A stretch of DNA of 62,281 nucleotides from Deltaproteobacteria bacterium (GTDB lineage: Bacteria; Desulfobacterota; Desulfobulbia; Desulfobulbales; JAGXFP01). The notes under the pieces are model-generated. The model searched no databases, was not told the DNA's origin, and saw only the letters and a list, made by a program, of their open reading frames with translations. The stretch spans positions 1 through 62,281 of the forward strand of contig JAGVGT010000088.1 in assembly GCA_020056965.1 (NCBI GenBank). Direction: 5' to 3'. Positions 7,431 through 15,947 of the stretch are shown piece by piece. The position numbers and the translations under genes were made by a program. Numbering within the stretch: position 1 is the first letter of the stretch; each line of letters begins with the position of its first letter.

Positions 7431-7631
7431 ATGACCAAGAAAAGTGTTGACCCAGACCAGGCCTCGGCCGGCAAGCCGATCTCCGATGAATCCATCCTCA
7501 AGACGGCCAAGGAGGTGGTGGTCAAGTTCATCGAGGTGGGCAGGCTGACTCCGGCCAACTTTGATGAGACCTTCCGGAGCGTCTATCAGACCGTGCGTGA
7601 CTCGGTGCGCTCTCGACCGGAGAACGATTGA
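7431..7631 (+). CDS. small conserved-looking protein upstream of mpl
   Basis: A 66-residue, mostly helical protein with the core ILKTAKEVVVKFIEVGRLTP and an FDETFRSVYQTVRDSV tail. The start ATG has a GGGAG ribosome-binding site 7-11 bases upstream. The stop overlaps the mpl start by 1 base (TGATG), so the pair is coupled. I do not recognise a named family with certainty, although similar small proteins exist, from memory, in other Deltaproteobacteria. No membrane segment or cysteine is present. It lies right behind a strong terminator, so its expression probably depends on read-through or on a promoter inside the leader. Function unknown. Confidence 0.7.
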   Translation: MTKKSVDPDQASAGKPISDESILKTAKEVVVKFIEVGRLTPANFDETFRSVYQTVRDSVRSRPEND

Positions 7632-9067
7632 TGGACCGGCTCGATCCAGCCCTCAATCGCGCCCCGGACCAGGTTCGCCATGTCCACCTGATGGGAATCT
7701 GCGGCACCGGGGTAGGGGCCTTGGCCGGGATGTTCAAGGCCGCCGGCTACCAGGTCAGCGGTTCCGACCAGAACGTCTATCCGCCGATGAGTGATTTCCT
7801 GGCCGCCTCCGGCATCGAGGTCAGGTCCGGCTATGGTCCGGCCAATCTGGAACCGCGCCCGGATCTGGTGGTGGTGGGTAACGTCATTACCCGCGTCAAT
7901 CCCGAGGCGGTCGCCTTGGCCGAGTTGGCCATCCCCTACCTCTCGATGCCCCAGGCCCTGGCCCACTTCTTTATTGGTGGCCGCACCTCCCTGGTGGTGA
8001 CCGGCACCCACGGCAAGACCACCACCTCGTCAATTATGGCCACCGTCCTGCACGGGGCCGGTCGGGCACCCGGTTTCCTGATCGGCGGGCTGGTCCAGGC
8101 CTTCGGCCGCAACTTCAACCTGGGCGGCGACCAGTATTTTGTGGTCGAGGGCGACGAGTACGACACCGCTTTCTTCGACAAGGGGCCGAAGTTTCTGCAC
8201 TACCGGGCCAAGGTGGCGATCATCACCAGCATCGAGTTTGATCACGCCGATATCTACGCCGATCTGGAGGCGGTTAAGGTCTCCTTCCGCAAGCTGGTGG
8301 CGAGCATGCCGCCCGATGGCTGTCTGGTCGCCCATCTCGACGATCCGGTGGTCCGTGAGTTGACGGCCTCGGCGCCCTGCCTGGTTCTGGGCTATGGTCG
8401 TTCGGTGGGACTCGACTGGTCTCTTGCTGACGTGGAGATCAGCCCCGGGGGGACCACCTTTCAGGCCTTGAAGGCGGGGAGACCGTACGGGCAATTGCGC
8501 AGTGTTCTGCCCGGGATCCACAACAGTCTCAACTGTCTGGCGGTGACTGCGGTCCTCGACCACCTGGGTCTGACCCGCGAGGAGATTGCCTCGGGACTGG
8601 CCTCTTTCGGCGGGGTGAAGCGCCGTCAGGAGGTGCGCGGGGTCGAGCGGGGGGTGACGGTGATTGACGACTTTGCCCATCATCCCACGGCGGTAAGGGA
8701 AACCCTGGCCGCCCTGCGCGGCGCCTACGCCGGACACCGCTTGATTGCCGTCTTCGACCCCCGCACCAACTCCAGCCGGCGCCGGGTCTTTCAGGAGGCC
8801 TTCGCCGCCAGTTTTGGTGCTGCCGATCTGGTCCTGGTTCGGGAACCGGAACCGCTGCTGAAGGTGGAACCGGAGGCGCGGTTTTCGGCCCCGGAACTGG
8901 TCGAGGCCTTAAACGGTAGAGGGGTTGCGGCCCGCTATTTCCCCCTCACCGACGCGATCATCGATTATCTTGCTGATACTTGCCTGCCCGGTGACGTGGT
9001 GGCCATTCTCTCCAACGGCGGCTTCGATAATATCCACTCCCGTTTCCTGGCGCGCCTCAAGGGTTAA
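7631..9067 (+). CDS. mpl: UDP-N-acetylmuramate:L-alanyl-gamma-D-glutamyl-meso-DAP ligase
   Basis: Murein peptide ligase of the Mur ligase family. It attaches recycled tripeptide to UDP-MurNAc, feeding old cell wall back into synthesis in the cytoplasm. The N-terminal Rossmann-like part has HLMGICGTGVGALAG. The ATP loop is GTHGKTTTSS, and EGDEYDTAFFDKGPKFLHYR is diagnostic for Mpl rather than MurC. The C-terminal ligase domain has DDFAHHPTAV and FDPRTNSSRR. At 478 residues it is of normal length (about 460). ATG at 7631 is preferred over the TTG just before it because GGAG lies 9 bases upstream. Recycling tripeptides implies a meso-diaminopimelate cell wall. Confidence 0.92.
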   Translation: MDRLDPALNRAPDQVRHVHLMGICGTGVGALAGMFKAAGYQVSGSDQNVYPPMSDFLAASGIEVRSGYGPANLEPRPDLVVVGNVITRVNPEAVALAELAIPYLSMPQALAHFFIGGRTSLVVTGTHGKTTTSSIMATVLHGAGRAPGFLIGGLVQAFGRNFNLGGDQYFVVEGDEYDTAFFDKGPKFLHYRAKVAIITSIEFDHADIYADLEAVKVSFRKLVASMPPDGCLVAHLDDPVVRELTASAPCLVLGYGRSVGLDWSLADVEISPGGTTFQALKAGRPYGQLRSVLPGIHNSLNCLAVTAVLDHLGLTREEIASGLASFGGVKRRQEVRGVERGVTVIDDFAHHPTAVRETLAALRGAYAGHRLIAVFDPRTNSSRRRVFQEAFAASFGAADLVLVREPEPLLKVEPEARFSAPELVEALNGRGVAARYFPLTDAIIDYLADTCLPGDVVAILSNGGFDNIHSRFLARLKG

Positions 9068-9151
9068 CTGTCCATCAAGACACCTGCCACATTGTGCCTT
9101 TGGCCCGCTCCGCCTGGAAATTTCCACACTGAATGGCCGCTCAGTATTTGC

Positions 9152-9180
9152 TTGACAAGGGTGGTGGGGTGAGCTAAAAA
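9152..9180 (+). promoter_or_regulatory. sigma70-type promoter of the nuo operon
   Basis: A perfect TTGACA (9152-9157) is separated by 17 bases from TAAAAA (9175-9180). Transcription would start near 9187, leaving a leader of about 150 bases before nuoA. A weak CCTGCC/GGCAGG hairpin lies in that leader (about 9221-9241) without a T run. Confidence 0.65.
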
Positions 9181-9334
9181 ACCAAGACTTTGTAATCCGG
9201 GGGAATAACTCGGAAGAGGCCTGCCGGCACCGTCGGGCAGGTCTTGTTCGGGCCCGCTGCTCGGCAACGGGGCTTCACGATCAGCTATAAGGAAGGCCAC
9301 CCCGGCCTTCACCTCATTGCAGGGAGGCGTTATC

Positions 9335-9736
9335 GTGGGACAACAGGCAACACTTGACCTTCTCTATGTGGCCGCCTTTTGTCTGGGCGGACTCGCTTTC
9401 GGTATCGGCCCCTTCGTAATCGCCTATCTTCTCGCTCCCCGTAATACCCGCAACACCGTCAACAAAACCGGGCAACTGATCGAATGCGGTATGGACCCGA
9501 TCGGCAGCGCCTGGATCCGCTTTGGCATCGTTTACTATCTATACGCCCTGATGTTTCTGGCCTTTGACGTCGATGTGCTGTTTCTGTTCCCGGTGGCAAT
9601 GGCCTACAACGATGGTTACGTAATGCGCGACTTTGTGGAATTGCTGCTCTTTGTCGGCATCCTGGCGCTGGCGGTCATCTATGCTTGGAAAAAGGGAGTG
9701 TTCAAGTGGGGAAGGAAAATTTACAGTCAGCCATAG
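9335..9736 (+). CDS. nuoA: NADH-quinone oxidoreductase-type subunit A
   Basis: A small membrane subunit of complex I that lies next to NuoH and NuoJ at the quinone-site interface. It has 133 residues and three hydrophobic segments (about 8-30, 63-85 and 92-112). The family's ECGMDP and [10 protein letters not shown] motifs are visible; the loop with the ECG motif changes conformation during turnover in characterised enzymes. The GTG start at 9335 is chosen because AGGGAGG lies 7 bases upstream. A TTG six codons earlier would overlap that site. The gene opens the operon and its end overlaps nuoB by 31 bases. Confidence 0.93.
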   Translation: MGQQATLDLLYVAAFCLGGLAFGIGPFVIAYLLAPRNTRNTVNKTGQLIECGMDPIGSAWIRFGIVYYLYALMFLAFDVDVLFLFPVAMAYNDGYVMRDFVELLLFVGILALAVIYAWKKGVFKWGRKIYSQP

Positions 9737-10203
9737 TCCAGTTCGCAGCTCTTGACCAGCTGCTGGCCCTGGGGCGGGCCAATTCGCTCTGGCCGATGAC
9801 CTTCGGCCTGGCCTGCTGCGCCATCGAGATGATGGCGGCCGGTGCGTCGCGTTTTGACCTGGCCCGCTTTGGCGCCGAGGTTTTTCGCCCCTCGCCGCGC
9901 CAGTGCGACGTGATGATCGTCGCCGGCACCATCAGCAAGAAGATGGCCCCGGCCGTGCAGACCCTTTACGATCAGATGCCGGAGCCCAAATGGGTCATCG
10001 CCATGGGCAACTGCGCCATCTCCGGCGGGCCTTTTGTCTTTGAAGGCCAGTACGGGATCGTCGAAGGGGCCGACAAGCTCTTTCCTGTCGATGTCTTCAT
10101 CCCCGGTTGTCCGCCCCGCCCGGAGGCCTTGATCGAGGGGATTCTTGAGTTGGAAGAAAAAATCACCGGGACCCGCCGGTGGCCCAGGGTGGAGGCCGGA
10201 TGA
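9706..10203 (+). CDS. nuoB: complex I subunit B, N2 cluster carrier
   Basis: Carries the terminal [4Fe-4S] cluster N2 that passes electrons to quinone. The ligands are in [11 protein letters not shown] (adjacent cysteines), GNCAISGG and PGCPPRPEA. There are 165 residues, the usual length. A GTG at 9706 with GGGAG upstream is the likely start, giving [13 protein letters not shown]; an in-frame TTG at 9685 would add seven residues. It overlaps nuoA by 31 bases and nuoC by 4, so the subunits are translationally coupled. The protein sits on the cytoplasmic face between NuoC, NuoD and NuoI. Confidence 0.94.
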   Translation: MGKENLQSAIVQFAALDQLLALGRANSLWPMTFGLACCAIEMMAAGASRFDLARFGAEVFRPSPRQCDVMIVAGTISKKMAPAVQTLYDQMPEPKWVIAMGNCAISGGPFVFEGQYGIVEGADKLFPVDVFIPGCPPRPEALIEGILELEEKITGTRRWPRVEAG

Positions 10204-10730
10204 GCATGCTCTGCGAGACACTGAAAGAGGATTTTCTGGCCCTGGCTCCCCTGGCGCTGGTCGATACCGACTATAAGGCCAAGGGTTATCAGCTTGATAT
10301 CACGGTCGCACCTGCCCAGGTGGTGGAGGCGGCGACCATCATGAATCGCCGCGGCTATACCCTGGAGGCGGTGACCGGGGTGGATTGGCTTGCCAGCGCC
10401 GGCCCCAAGCCGGCCAAGAAAGCGGCCCCGGCCGAGGGGGAAGAGGAGCCGGTTGAGGCGCCCGGCGCCCCGGTCGCCGAGCAGATGGAGGTGGTGTACG
10501 ATTACACCAATACCGGCCAGGAACTGTGCCGGGTGGTGGTGCGCTGCCGCATCCCCCGGGCCAATCCGGAACTGCCGACCGTCTCCGGGGTTTTTTCCGG
10601 GGCCAACTGGCATGAGCGCGAGACCCATGATTTCTTCGGGATTCGTTTTCTCGGTCATCCCGATCTTTCCCCCCTGCTGCTGCCCGAAGACGCCGACTTT
10701 CATCCTCTCCTCAAGGATTTCCGGGTATGA
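10200..10730 (+). CDS. nuoC: complex I 30-kDa subunit C with an acidic Ala/Pro/Glu insert
   Basis: A peripheral-arm structural subunit next to NuoD. The C-terminal signature is visible ([20 protein letters not shown], then [16 protein letters not shown]). Residues 66-94 form a low-complexity Ala/Pro/Glu/Lys linker ([20 protein letters not shown]) between the N-terminal alpha/beta part and the conserved half. I do not know this linker from the common NuoC proteins. The protein is 176 residues. It starts in an ATGA overlap with nuoB and ends in an ATGA overlap with nuoD. NuoC is separate from NuoD here, unlike the fused E. coli form. Confidence 0.9.
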   Translation: MSMLCETLKEDFLALAPLALVDTDYKAKGYQLDITVAPAQVVEAATIMNRRGYTLEAVTGVDWLASAGPKPAKKAAPAEGEEEPVEAPGAPVAEQMEVVYDYTNTGQELCRVVVRCRIPRANPELPTVSGVFSGANWHERETHDFFGIRFLGHPDLSPLLLPEDADFHPLLKDFRV

Positions 10731-11845
10731 ACGAGCCAGACTGTAATCCTAATCAGGAAACCTTCGTCATCAACCTGGGGCCGCAGCATCCTGCCACCCA
10801 CGGGGTTCTGCGGGTCAAACTGACCATGGACGGCGAGTATATCGTCCACGCCGAGCCGGTCCTGGGCTACATCCATCGGATGCACGAGAAGATGGGTGAG
10901 AACCGGACTTGGGCCCAGTTTCTGCCCAACACCGCCCGCCTCGATTATCTGGGGGCGCTCTCCTATAATCACGGCTATGTCCAGGTGGTGGAGCGGGCCG
11001 CCGGGATCGAGGTGCCGGAGCGGGCCGAGTACATCCGGGTGATCACCGTCGAGTTGAACCGGATCGCCAGCCATCTCCTCTGGTACGGCGCCTTCGTCCT
11101 CGACCTGGGCGGTTTTACCCCGCTGCTCTACGCCTTCGATGATCGGGAGCATGTCCTCGATCTGCTGGAGTCGGTGACCGGCGCCCGCTTGACCTTCTGC
11201 TATTTCCGCTTCGGCGGGGTTTATAACGATATCGACGAACCCTTCATCACCGGCACTCGCGCCTTCATCAAACGACTGCGCAGCCGTCTGCCCGATTATC
11301 ACAATCTGGTCACCAAGAACATCATCATGATCAAGCGGCTCAAGGAAGTCGGGCCGATTTCGGCCGAGATGTGCCGTCGTTACGGGGCCACCGGCCCGGT
11401 GCTGCGCGGCTCCGGGGTTTGCTACGACGTCCGCAAGAACGAGCCCTACTCGGTTTACCCCGAGCTGGATTTTGATATCCCGGTCTACTCCGAGTGCGAT
11501 TCCATGGCCCGCTATATGGTGCGGATGGACGAGATCGATCAGTGTTTGCGGATCATCGAGCAGGCTCTGGATAAACTGCCGGACGGGCCGGTGATGGCCG
11601 AGAAGGCCCCGAAGATCATCAAGCCGCCGGTCGGCGATTATTACGGCGCGGTGGAGGCGGCCCGCGGCACCTTCGGCATCCGGGTGGTCAGCGACGGCAC
11701 CAATACCCCCTACCGGATGAAGCTGCGCTCCCCGACCTTCTCCAACCTGAGTCTGTTCGGAGAGGCTAGCCGGGGCATGCTGCTGGCCGATGCCCTGGCC
11801 CTGATGGGCAGCCTGGACCTGGTTATCCCCGAGATCGACCGCTAA
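10727..11845 (+). CDS. nuoD: complex I 49-kDa subunit D
   Basis: Quinone-site subunit related to [NiFe]-hydrogenase large subunits. The start holds NLGPQHPATHGVLR, with the His implicated in quinone binding, and the protein ends VIPEIDR as usual. There are 372 residues, compared with about 390-420 in related proteins. No hydrogenase-type CxxC nickel ligands are visible in the N- or C-terminal parts, so it is a true NuoD and not a group 4 hydrogenase subunit. It is coupled by an ATGA overlap to nuoC and followed after 9 bases by nuoH, which has its own AAGGAG site. Confidence 0.95.
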   Translation: MNEPDCNPNQETFVINLGPQHPATHGVLRVKLTMDGEYIVHAEPVLGYIHRMHEKMGENRTWAQFLPNTARLDYLGALSYNHGYVQVVERAAGIEVPERAEYIRVITVELNRIASHLLWYGAFVLDLGGFTPLLYAFDDREHVLDLLESVTGARLTFCYFRFGGVYNDIDEPFITGTRAFIKRLRSRLPDYHNLVTKNIIMIKRLKEVGPISAEMCRRYGATGPVLRGSGVCYDVRKNEPYSVYPELDFDIPVYSECDSMARYMVRMDEIDQCLRIIEQALDKLPDGPVMAEKAPKIIKPPVGDYYGAVEAARGTFGIRVVSDGTNTPYRMKLRSPTFSNLSLFGEASRGMLLADALALMGSLDLVIPEIDR

Positions 11846-11854
11846 GGAGATCGT

Positions 11855-12871
11855 ATGATGGAACTTCTGGAAATGGAACCATTGCGGCTGCTGATCTTCC
11901 TGGGCGGACTGATCGCCTTTGCCGCCCTCAATGCCGCTTATCTGGTCTGGCTGGAGCGGAAGGTGGCCGCCCATATCCAGTGCCGGATCGGACCCAAGGA
12001 GGTCGGCCCCTTCGGCCTCCTGCAGCCTCTGGTAGACGGCATCAAGCTGATGAGCAAGCAGTTGCTGGTGCCGAACGGGGTCGATCCTTACCTCTTTAAA
12101 GTTGCGCCCCTTCTGGTTCTGGTGCCGGCGGTGATGTCCTTTGTCGTCATCCCCTTCGGTGAAAACCTGGCGGCCCGTAATATCGACCTCGGCCTGCTGA
12201 TGATCTTCGCCTTTGCCTCGGTCAACGTCCTGGGGTTACTCCTGGGCGGCTGGGGCTCCGGCAACAAGTACGCAGTGATCTCGGCGGCCCGGGCGGTTTC
12301 CCAGAACGTCGCCTACGAGATTCCCATGCTGATCACGGTGATCTCCCTGGTCATGGTCACCCACACCATGAACCTGAACGAGATCGTCAAGCAGCAGGAG
12401 GGGATGTTCTGGAACTGGTACATTTTCCGCCTCACCGCCAGCCCTCTGATGCCGGTGGCCTTCCTGATCTTCTTTATCTGTTCCCTGGCCGAGACCAACC
12501 GGGCGCCCTTCGATCTGGGCGAGGCCGAAAGCGAACTGATCGCCGGTTACCACACCGAATATTCCGGGATGGGTTTCGGGGTCTTCTTCATGGGCGAGTA
12601 CGCCAATATGGTTATCGGCGCCAGCCTGGCCACGGTGCTCTTCCTGGGCGGCTGGCAGTCGCCGTTCGGAATTGGTTCCGGCTGGTGGTGGTTCCTGCTC
12701 AAGGTTTACGCCCTGATCTTCTGCGTGATGTGGGTGCGCTGGACCTATCCGCGCACCACCCTTTGGGGGCTGTTGAACCTCTCCTGGAAGGTTCTGATCC
12801 CCATTTCCCTCTTCAACCTGCTGCTGACCGGCGCCACCATCAAGGTCGTGTCTTACTTGTTCGGAGCCTAA
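11855..12871 (+). CDS. nuoH: complex I membrane subunit H
   Basis: The membrane subunit that joins the peripheral arm to the proton-pumping arm and helps form the quinone chamber. It is 338 residues with about eight hydrophobic helices. Family motifs are visible: ERKVAAHIQCRIGPKEVGPFG near the N-terminus, SQNVAYEIPM in the middle, and ETNRAPFDLGEAESELIAGY on the quinone-cavity loop. Two ATG codons (11855 and 11858) follow AAGGAG by 5-8 bases, and either could start. nuoI begins 2 bases after the stop codon. Confidence 0.95.
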   Translation: MMELLEMEPLRLLIFLGGLIAFAALNAAYLVWLERKVAAHIQCRIGPKEVGPFGLLQPLVDGIKLMSKQLLVPNGVDPYLFKVAPLLVLVPAVMSFVVIPFGENLAARNIDLGLLMIFAFASVNVLGLLLGGWGSGNKYAVISAARAVSQNVAYEIPMLITVISLVMVTHTMNLNEIVKQQEGMFWNWYIFRLTASPLMPVAFLIFFICSLAETNRAPFDLGEAESELIAGYHTEYSGMGFGVFFMGEYANMVIGASLATVLFLGGWQSPFGIGSGWWWFLLKVYALIFCVMWVRWTYPRTTLWGLLNLSWKVLIPISLFNLLLTGATIKVVSYLFGA

Positions 12872-12872
12872 G

Positions 12873-13316
12873 ATGAGCGGATATTTCTGTGAACTGTATT
12901 CCGGCACCAAGAGCCTGTTTGTGGGGTTGGGTATCACCTTCCGTTATATGTTGAAACCGGTGGTCACCCTCCAGTACCCCCACGAATCGCTGCCCATGTC
13001 GGCACGGTTCCGGGGCCACATCGAGCTGATCGGCGATGAGGAGACCGGGGCGCCCAAATGCGTGGTCTGCGGCATGTGCCAGAAAGGCTGCCCCTCGAAC
13101 TGCATCAGCCTGGCCGGCGAGAAGCCGGAAGGCGGCAAGGGCAAGGTGCTGACCAGCTATATCCTGGATTTCACCAAGTGCAGCCTGTGCGGGCAGTGCG
13201 TCGAAAGTTGCAAGTTCGGCGCCATCCGCTTCTCCAAGGATTACAACTTGGCCGGGCCCCGCAAGGAGGCCTATATCTTTGACCTGTTAAAAAGACTGGA
13301 GGAAAAAGGCCGATGA
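12873..13316 (+). CDS. nuoI: complex I iron-sulfur subunit I
   Basis: A 147-residue protein with two [4Fe-4S] clusters, N6a and N6b, which relay electrons to N2. The ligands are CVVCGMCQKGCPSNC (about residues 63-77) and CSLCGQCVESCKFGAI (about 102-117). An amphipathic N-terminal helix precedes the clusters. In an enzyme without NuoEFG, this face and NuoBCD would be the docking site for whatever donor is used, for example a ferredoxin. It overlaps nuoJ by 4 bases. Confidence 0.94.
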   Translation: MSGYFCELYSGTKSLFVGLGITFRYMLKPVVTLQYPHESLPMSARFRGHIELIGDEETGAPKCVVCGMCQKGCPSNCISLAGEKPEGGKGKVLTSYILDFTKCSLCGQCVESCKFGAIRFSKDYNLAGPRKEAYIFDLLKRLEEKGR

Positions 13317-13840
13317 GTTCCCTGTTTACAGCCGAAGGCCTGGCCGGTCTGCTTTTTCTGTTCATTGTCGCGGTTACCCTGATCGGCGGCATTATTGCCA
13401 CCAACTCGGTGCGGTTGCCGCGGGCGGTTTCCGGTCTGGCCATGTGTCTGATCGGTGTCGCCGGCCTTTATTATTTTCTCAATAGCCCCTTTCTGGCCGC
13501 CATGGAGATGCTGATCTATGTCGGCGCGGTCTGCGTGACCATCGTCTTTGCCATCATGCTGGCCGACCCCGGGGCCGAAAAAAGGTCCGGTCGGCAGACC
13601 GCCCTGAGCGGAGTCTTGAGTTTCGGGGTGGCGGGCATATTGGTTTGGGGGCTGGTGCTGCTGGCCACCTCCACCATGTGGCCGGCGGTGCCGGTCAAGG
13701 TCAACGACGGCTCGGTCACGGCGATCGGCCATGCACTGCTGACCACTTACAGCATGGTCTTTGAACTGATTTCCGTGGTCCTGCTGCTGGCCATCATCGG
13801 GGCGCTAGTGCTGGCCCGTATCGGGAGGGACAAAGCATGA
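13313..13840 (+). CDS. nuoJ: complex I membrane subunit J
   Basis: A 175-residue membrane subunit with five hydrophobic segments. The conserved YVGAVCVTIVFAIML helix contains the bulge region linked to conformational coupling in characterised complexes. The gene overlaps nuoI upstream and nuoK downstream by 4 bases each, so the three should be made in equal amounts. Confidence 0.93.
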   Translation: MSSLFTAEGLAGLLFLFIVAVTLIGGIIATNSVRLPRAVSGLAMCLIGVAGLYYFLNSPFLAAMEMLIYVGAVCVTIVFAIMLADPGAEKRSGRQTALSGVLSFGVAGILVWGLVLLATSTMWPAVPVKVNDGSVTAIGHALLTTYSMVFELISVVLLLAIIGALVLARIGRDKA

Positions 13841-14163
13841 ACCTGTTCAATCTGCATAACTCACTGGAAAGCTATCTGGTGGTGGCGGCCCTGCTCTTCG
13901 GACTGGGGATTTACGGTCTGCTCAACCGGCGCACCCTGATCGGTCTCTTGATCTCGTCCGAGCTCCTGCTCTCCGGGGCTTCTCTAAATTTCATGGCCTT
14001 CAGCCGCTTTTTGGCGCCCGATCCCACCACCGGCCAAATCTTCACCCTCTTCATCATGGGTATCGCCGCTGCCGAGGCAGCCATCGCCTTAAGCATCATC
14101 ATCGCGGTCTATCGGAATTACCAGTCGATCGATACGGAAGACGTCGCCGAGCTGCAGGGCTAA
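13837..14163 (+). CDS. nuoK: complex I membrane subunit K
   Basis: A 108-residue subunit with three transmembrane helices, homologous to MrpC. The two conserved membrane glutamates are visible: one in ISSELLLSGASLNF and one in GIAAAEAAIALSI. They belong to the proton path of the E channel region. It is followed after 21 bases by the first of four antiporter-like subunits. Confidence 0.94.
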   Translation: MNLFNLHNSLESYLVVAALLFGLGIYGLLNRRTLIGLLISSELLLSGASLNFMAFSRFLAPDPTTGQIFTLFIMGIAAAEAAIALSIIIAVYRNYQSIDTEDVAELQG

Positions 14164-14184
14164 ACAGTTACAGGGACCAGGGTT

Positions 14185-15678
14185 ATGCAAATCGAATCCG
14201 CTAAACTTTTATATGCCTTGCTGGCGCCGCTGATCGGGGCGCTGGTGGTGATGCGCTGCAGCAAGCATCCGGACCTGCGCGAGGGGGTGTCGTTTGCCGC
14301 CTCGCTGACCATGTTCGGTCTGGTCATGTCCATGGTGCCCGAGGTTCTGGCCGGCAACCGGCTGCACTTGACGATCTTCCAGATTCTGCCCGGCCTGAGC
14401 GTCACCCTGCGGGCCGATGGTTTTTCGATGATCTTCGCCCTGGTCGCTTCCTTTCTGTGGATGCTGGCGGTCTTCTATTCCATGGGTTACATGCGCGGCC
14501 TGAAGGAGCATGCCCAGACCCGCTTCAACGCCTGCTTCGCCCTGTCTTTGTTCGGGGCCATCGGGGTCGCCTTCTCCGACAACCTCTTCACCATGTACCT
14601 CTTTTACGAGATCGTCAGCGTCTGCACCTATCCGCTGGTCGCCCATCATCAGGATGATGAGTCCTACTCCGGCGCCCGCAAATACATCATCTACCTGACC
14701 ACCACTGCCAAGGGTTTGCTGCTGCCGGCGATGATCCTGATCTATGTCTTAACCGGCACCCTGGACTTCGCCACCAATATCTCCACCGGCATCTTTCCGG
14801 CCGATGCCAACGGCGCCCTGGTGACCATGCTCTATATCTTCTGTCTGCTGGGGTTTGCCAAGTCTGGCATCATGCCGCTCCACAACTGGTTGCCCTCGGC
14901 GATGGTTGCGCCCACCCCGGTCAGCGCCCTGCTCCATGCCGTGGCGGTGGTAAAGGTCGGCGTCTTCTCCACCACGCGGGTGATGCTCTACATCTTCGGG
15001 GTCAACACCATGGACGCCCTGAACCTGGGCATCCCCACCGCCTATTTCGTCTCTTTTACCATTTTGACCGCCTCGATCATTGCCCTCAGCAAGGACAACT
15101 TGAAGGCCCGGCTGGCCTACTCCACGGTCAGCCAGCTCTCCTACATCATCCTCGGCGTGGCCCTTTTGACCCCCAGCGGAATTGAAGGCGGTTTGATTCA
15201 CATCGCCAACCACGCCTTTTCCAAGATCACCCTGTTCTTCTGTGCCGGCGCCATTTATGTGGCCACCCACAAGAAGAACATCTCCGAGATGGGTGGCCTG
15301 GGCAAGACCATGCCCTTTACCTTTGCGGCCTTCGCAATCGCCTCGCTCTCAATGATCGGGGCGCCGCCGGTGGCCGGATTCGTCACCAAGTGGAAACTGC
15401 TGACCGGCGCCATGGAACTGCCTTCGCCCCATTATATCGGCATCCTCCTGGTGCTGCTGGCCTCCACCCTCTTGAACGTCGGCTATTTCGCGCCGGTTAC
15501 CTATAAGGCCTTCTTCGGCAAGCGCCCCGAGGGTGAGGTCTACGAGGGGGTCAAGGAGGCGCCGTTGGCCATGTTGATACCTCTGATGCTGGCCGCGACC
15601 ATTTCGGTGATTGTCGGCATCTATCCTGATTTCATGATGTCTTTCGTCAAGCTGGCGACAAAGGTGGTGGCAGGATGA
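14185..15678 (+). CDS. antiporter-like (MrpD/NuoM-type) membrane subunit, extra copy 1
   Basis: A 497-residue polytopic protein of the complex I/Mrp antiporter family with about 14 predicted helices. The essential Glu of helix 5 is in LFYEIVSVCTYPLV, and the helix 7-8 region holds GIMPLHNWLPSAMVAPTPVSALLHAVAVVKVG. It sits where nuoL would normally be, but it lacks the NuoL C-terminal extension and is closer to MrpD-like proteins. With the gene at 15937, NuoM and NuoN, the operon encodes four such units instead of three. I infer it forms part of a lengthened proton- or sodium-pumping arm. Its stop overlaps the next small gene by 4 bases. Confidence 0.88.
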   Translation: MQIESAKLLYALLAPLIGALVVMRCSKHPDLREGVSFAASLTMFGLVMSMVPEVLAGNRLHLTIFQILPGLSVTLRADGFSMIFALVASFLWMLAVFYSMGYMRGLKEHAQTRFNACFALSLFGAIGVAFSDNLFTMYLFYEIVSVCTYPLVAHHQDDESYSGARKYIIYLTTTAKGLLLPAMILIYVLTGTLDFATNISTGIFPADANGALVTMLYIFCLLGFAKSGIMPLHNWLPSAMVAPTPVSALLHAVAVVKVGVFSTTRVMLYIFGVNTMDALNLGIPTAYFVSFTILTASIIALSKDNLKARLAYSTVSQLSYIILGVALLTPSGIEGGLIHIANHAFSKITLFFCAGAIYVATHKKNISEMGGLGKTMPFTFAAFAIASLSMIGAPPVAGFVTKWKLLTGAMELPSPHYIGILLVLLASTLLNVGYFAPVTYKAFFGKRPEGEVYEGVKEAPLAMLIPLMLAATISVIVGIYPDFMMSFVKLATKVVAG

Positions 15679-15947
15679 TAGTCAATCTGATCGATTATCT
15701 GCGGGACCGTTTAAAGACGGTGATCAGGTACTGTTTCGTGGTACTCGGGCTGGTGGTGGTCTGGGACATCCTGTTGGTGGACAAGGAGCATGCCCACACC
15801 CATATTGAGCAAATTTGGGGGTTTTGGTCGTTCTTCGGATTCGGCGCCTGCGTGGTGATCATCCTGGTCTCCAAGTGGATCGGCCACTGCCATTGGTTCG
15901 GCGGCAAGTTCACCATCATGGCCCCGGAGGATTTTTATGATAAGTAG
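15675..15947 (+). CDS. small two-helix membrane protein inside the complex I operon
   Basis: A 90-residue protein with two hydrophobic helices (about residues 17-35 and 46-67). A short histidine-rich stretch lies between them (KEHAHTHIEQ), with another at GHCHWFGG. No family is recognised. It overlaps the antiporter-like gene upstream by 4 bases and the next one by 11, so it is translated with them and is probably a structural partner or assembly factor of the extra membrane modules. The tight packing makes a spurious frame unlikely. Confidence 0.75.
   Translation: MIVNLIDYLRDRLKTVIRYCFVVLGLVVVWDILLVDKEHAHTHIEQIWGFWSFFGFGACVVIILVSKWIGHCHWFGGKFTIMAPEDFYDK

Noticed and set aside
7187..7450. 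87-residue frame on the plus strand across the structured leader
   Set aside because: It runs through the terminator and has no family sequence. The terminator and hairpins explain the region better.
9221..9241. Hairpin after mpl considered as a terminator
   Set aside because: The stem is short and no T run follows; it lies inside the probable nuo leader.
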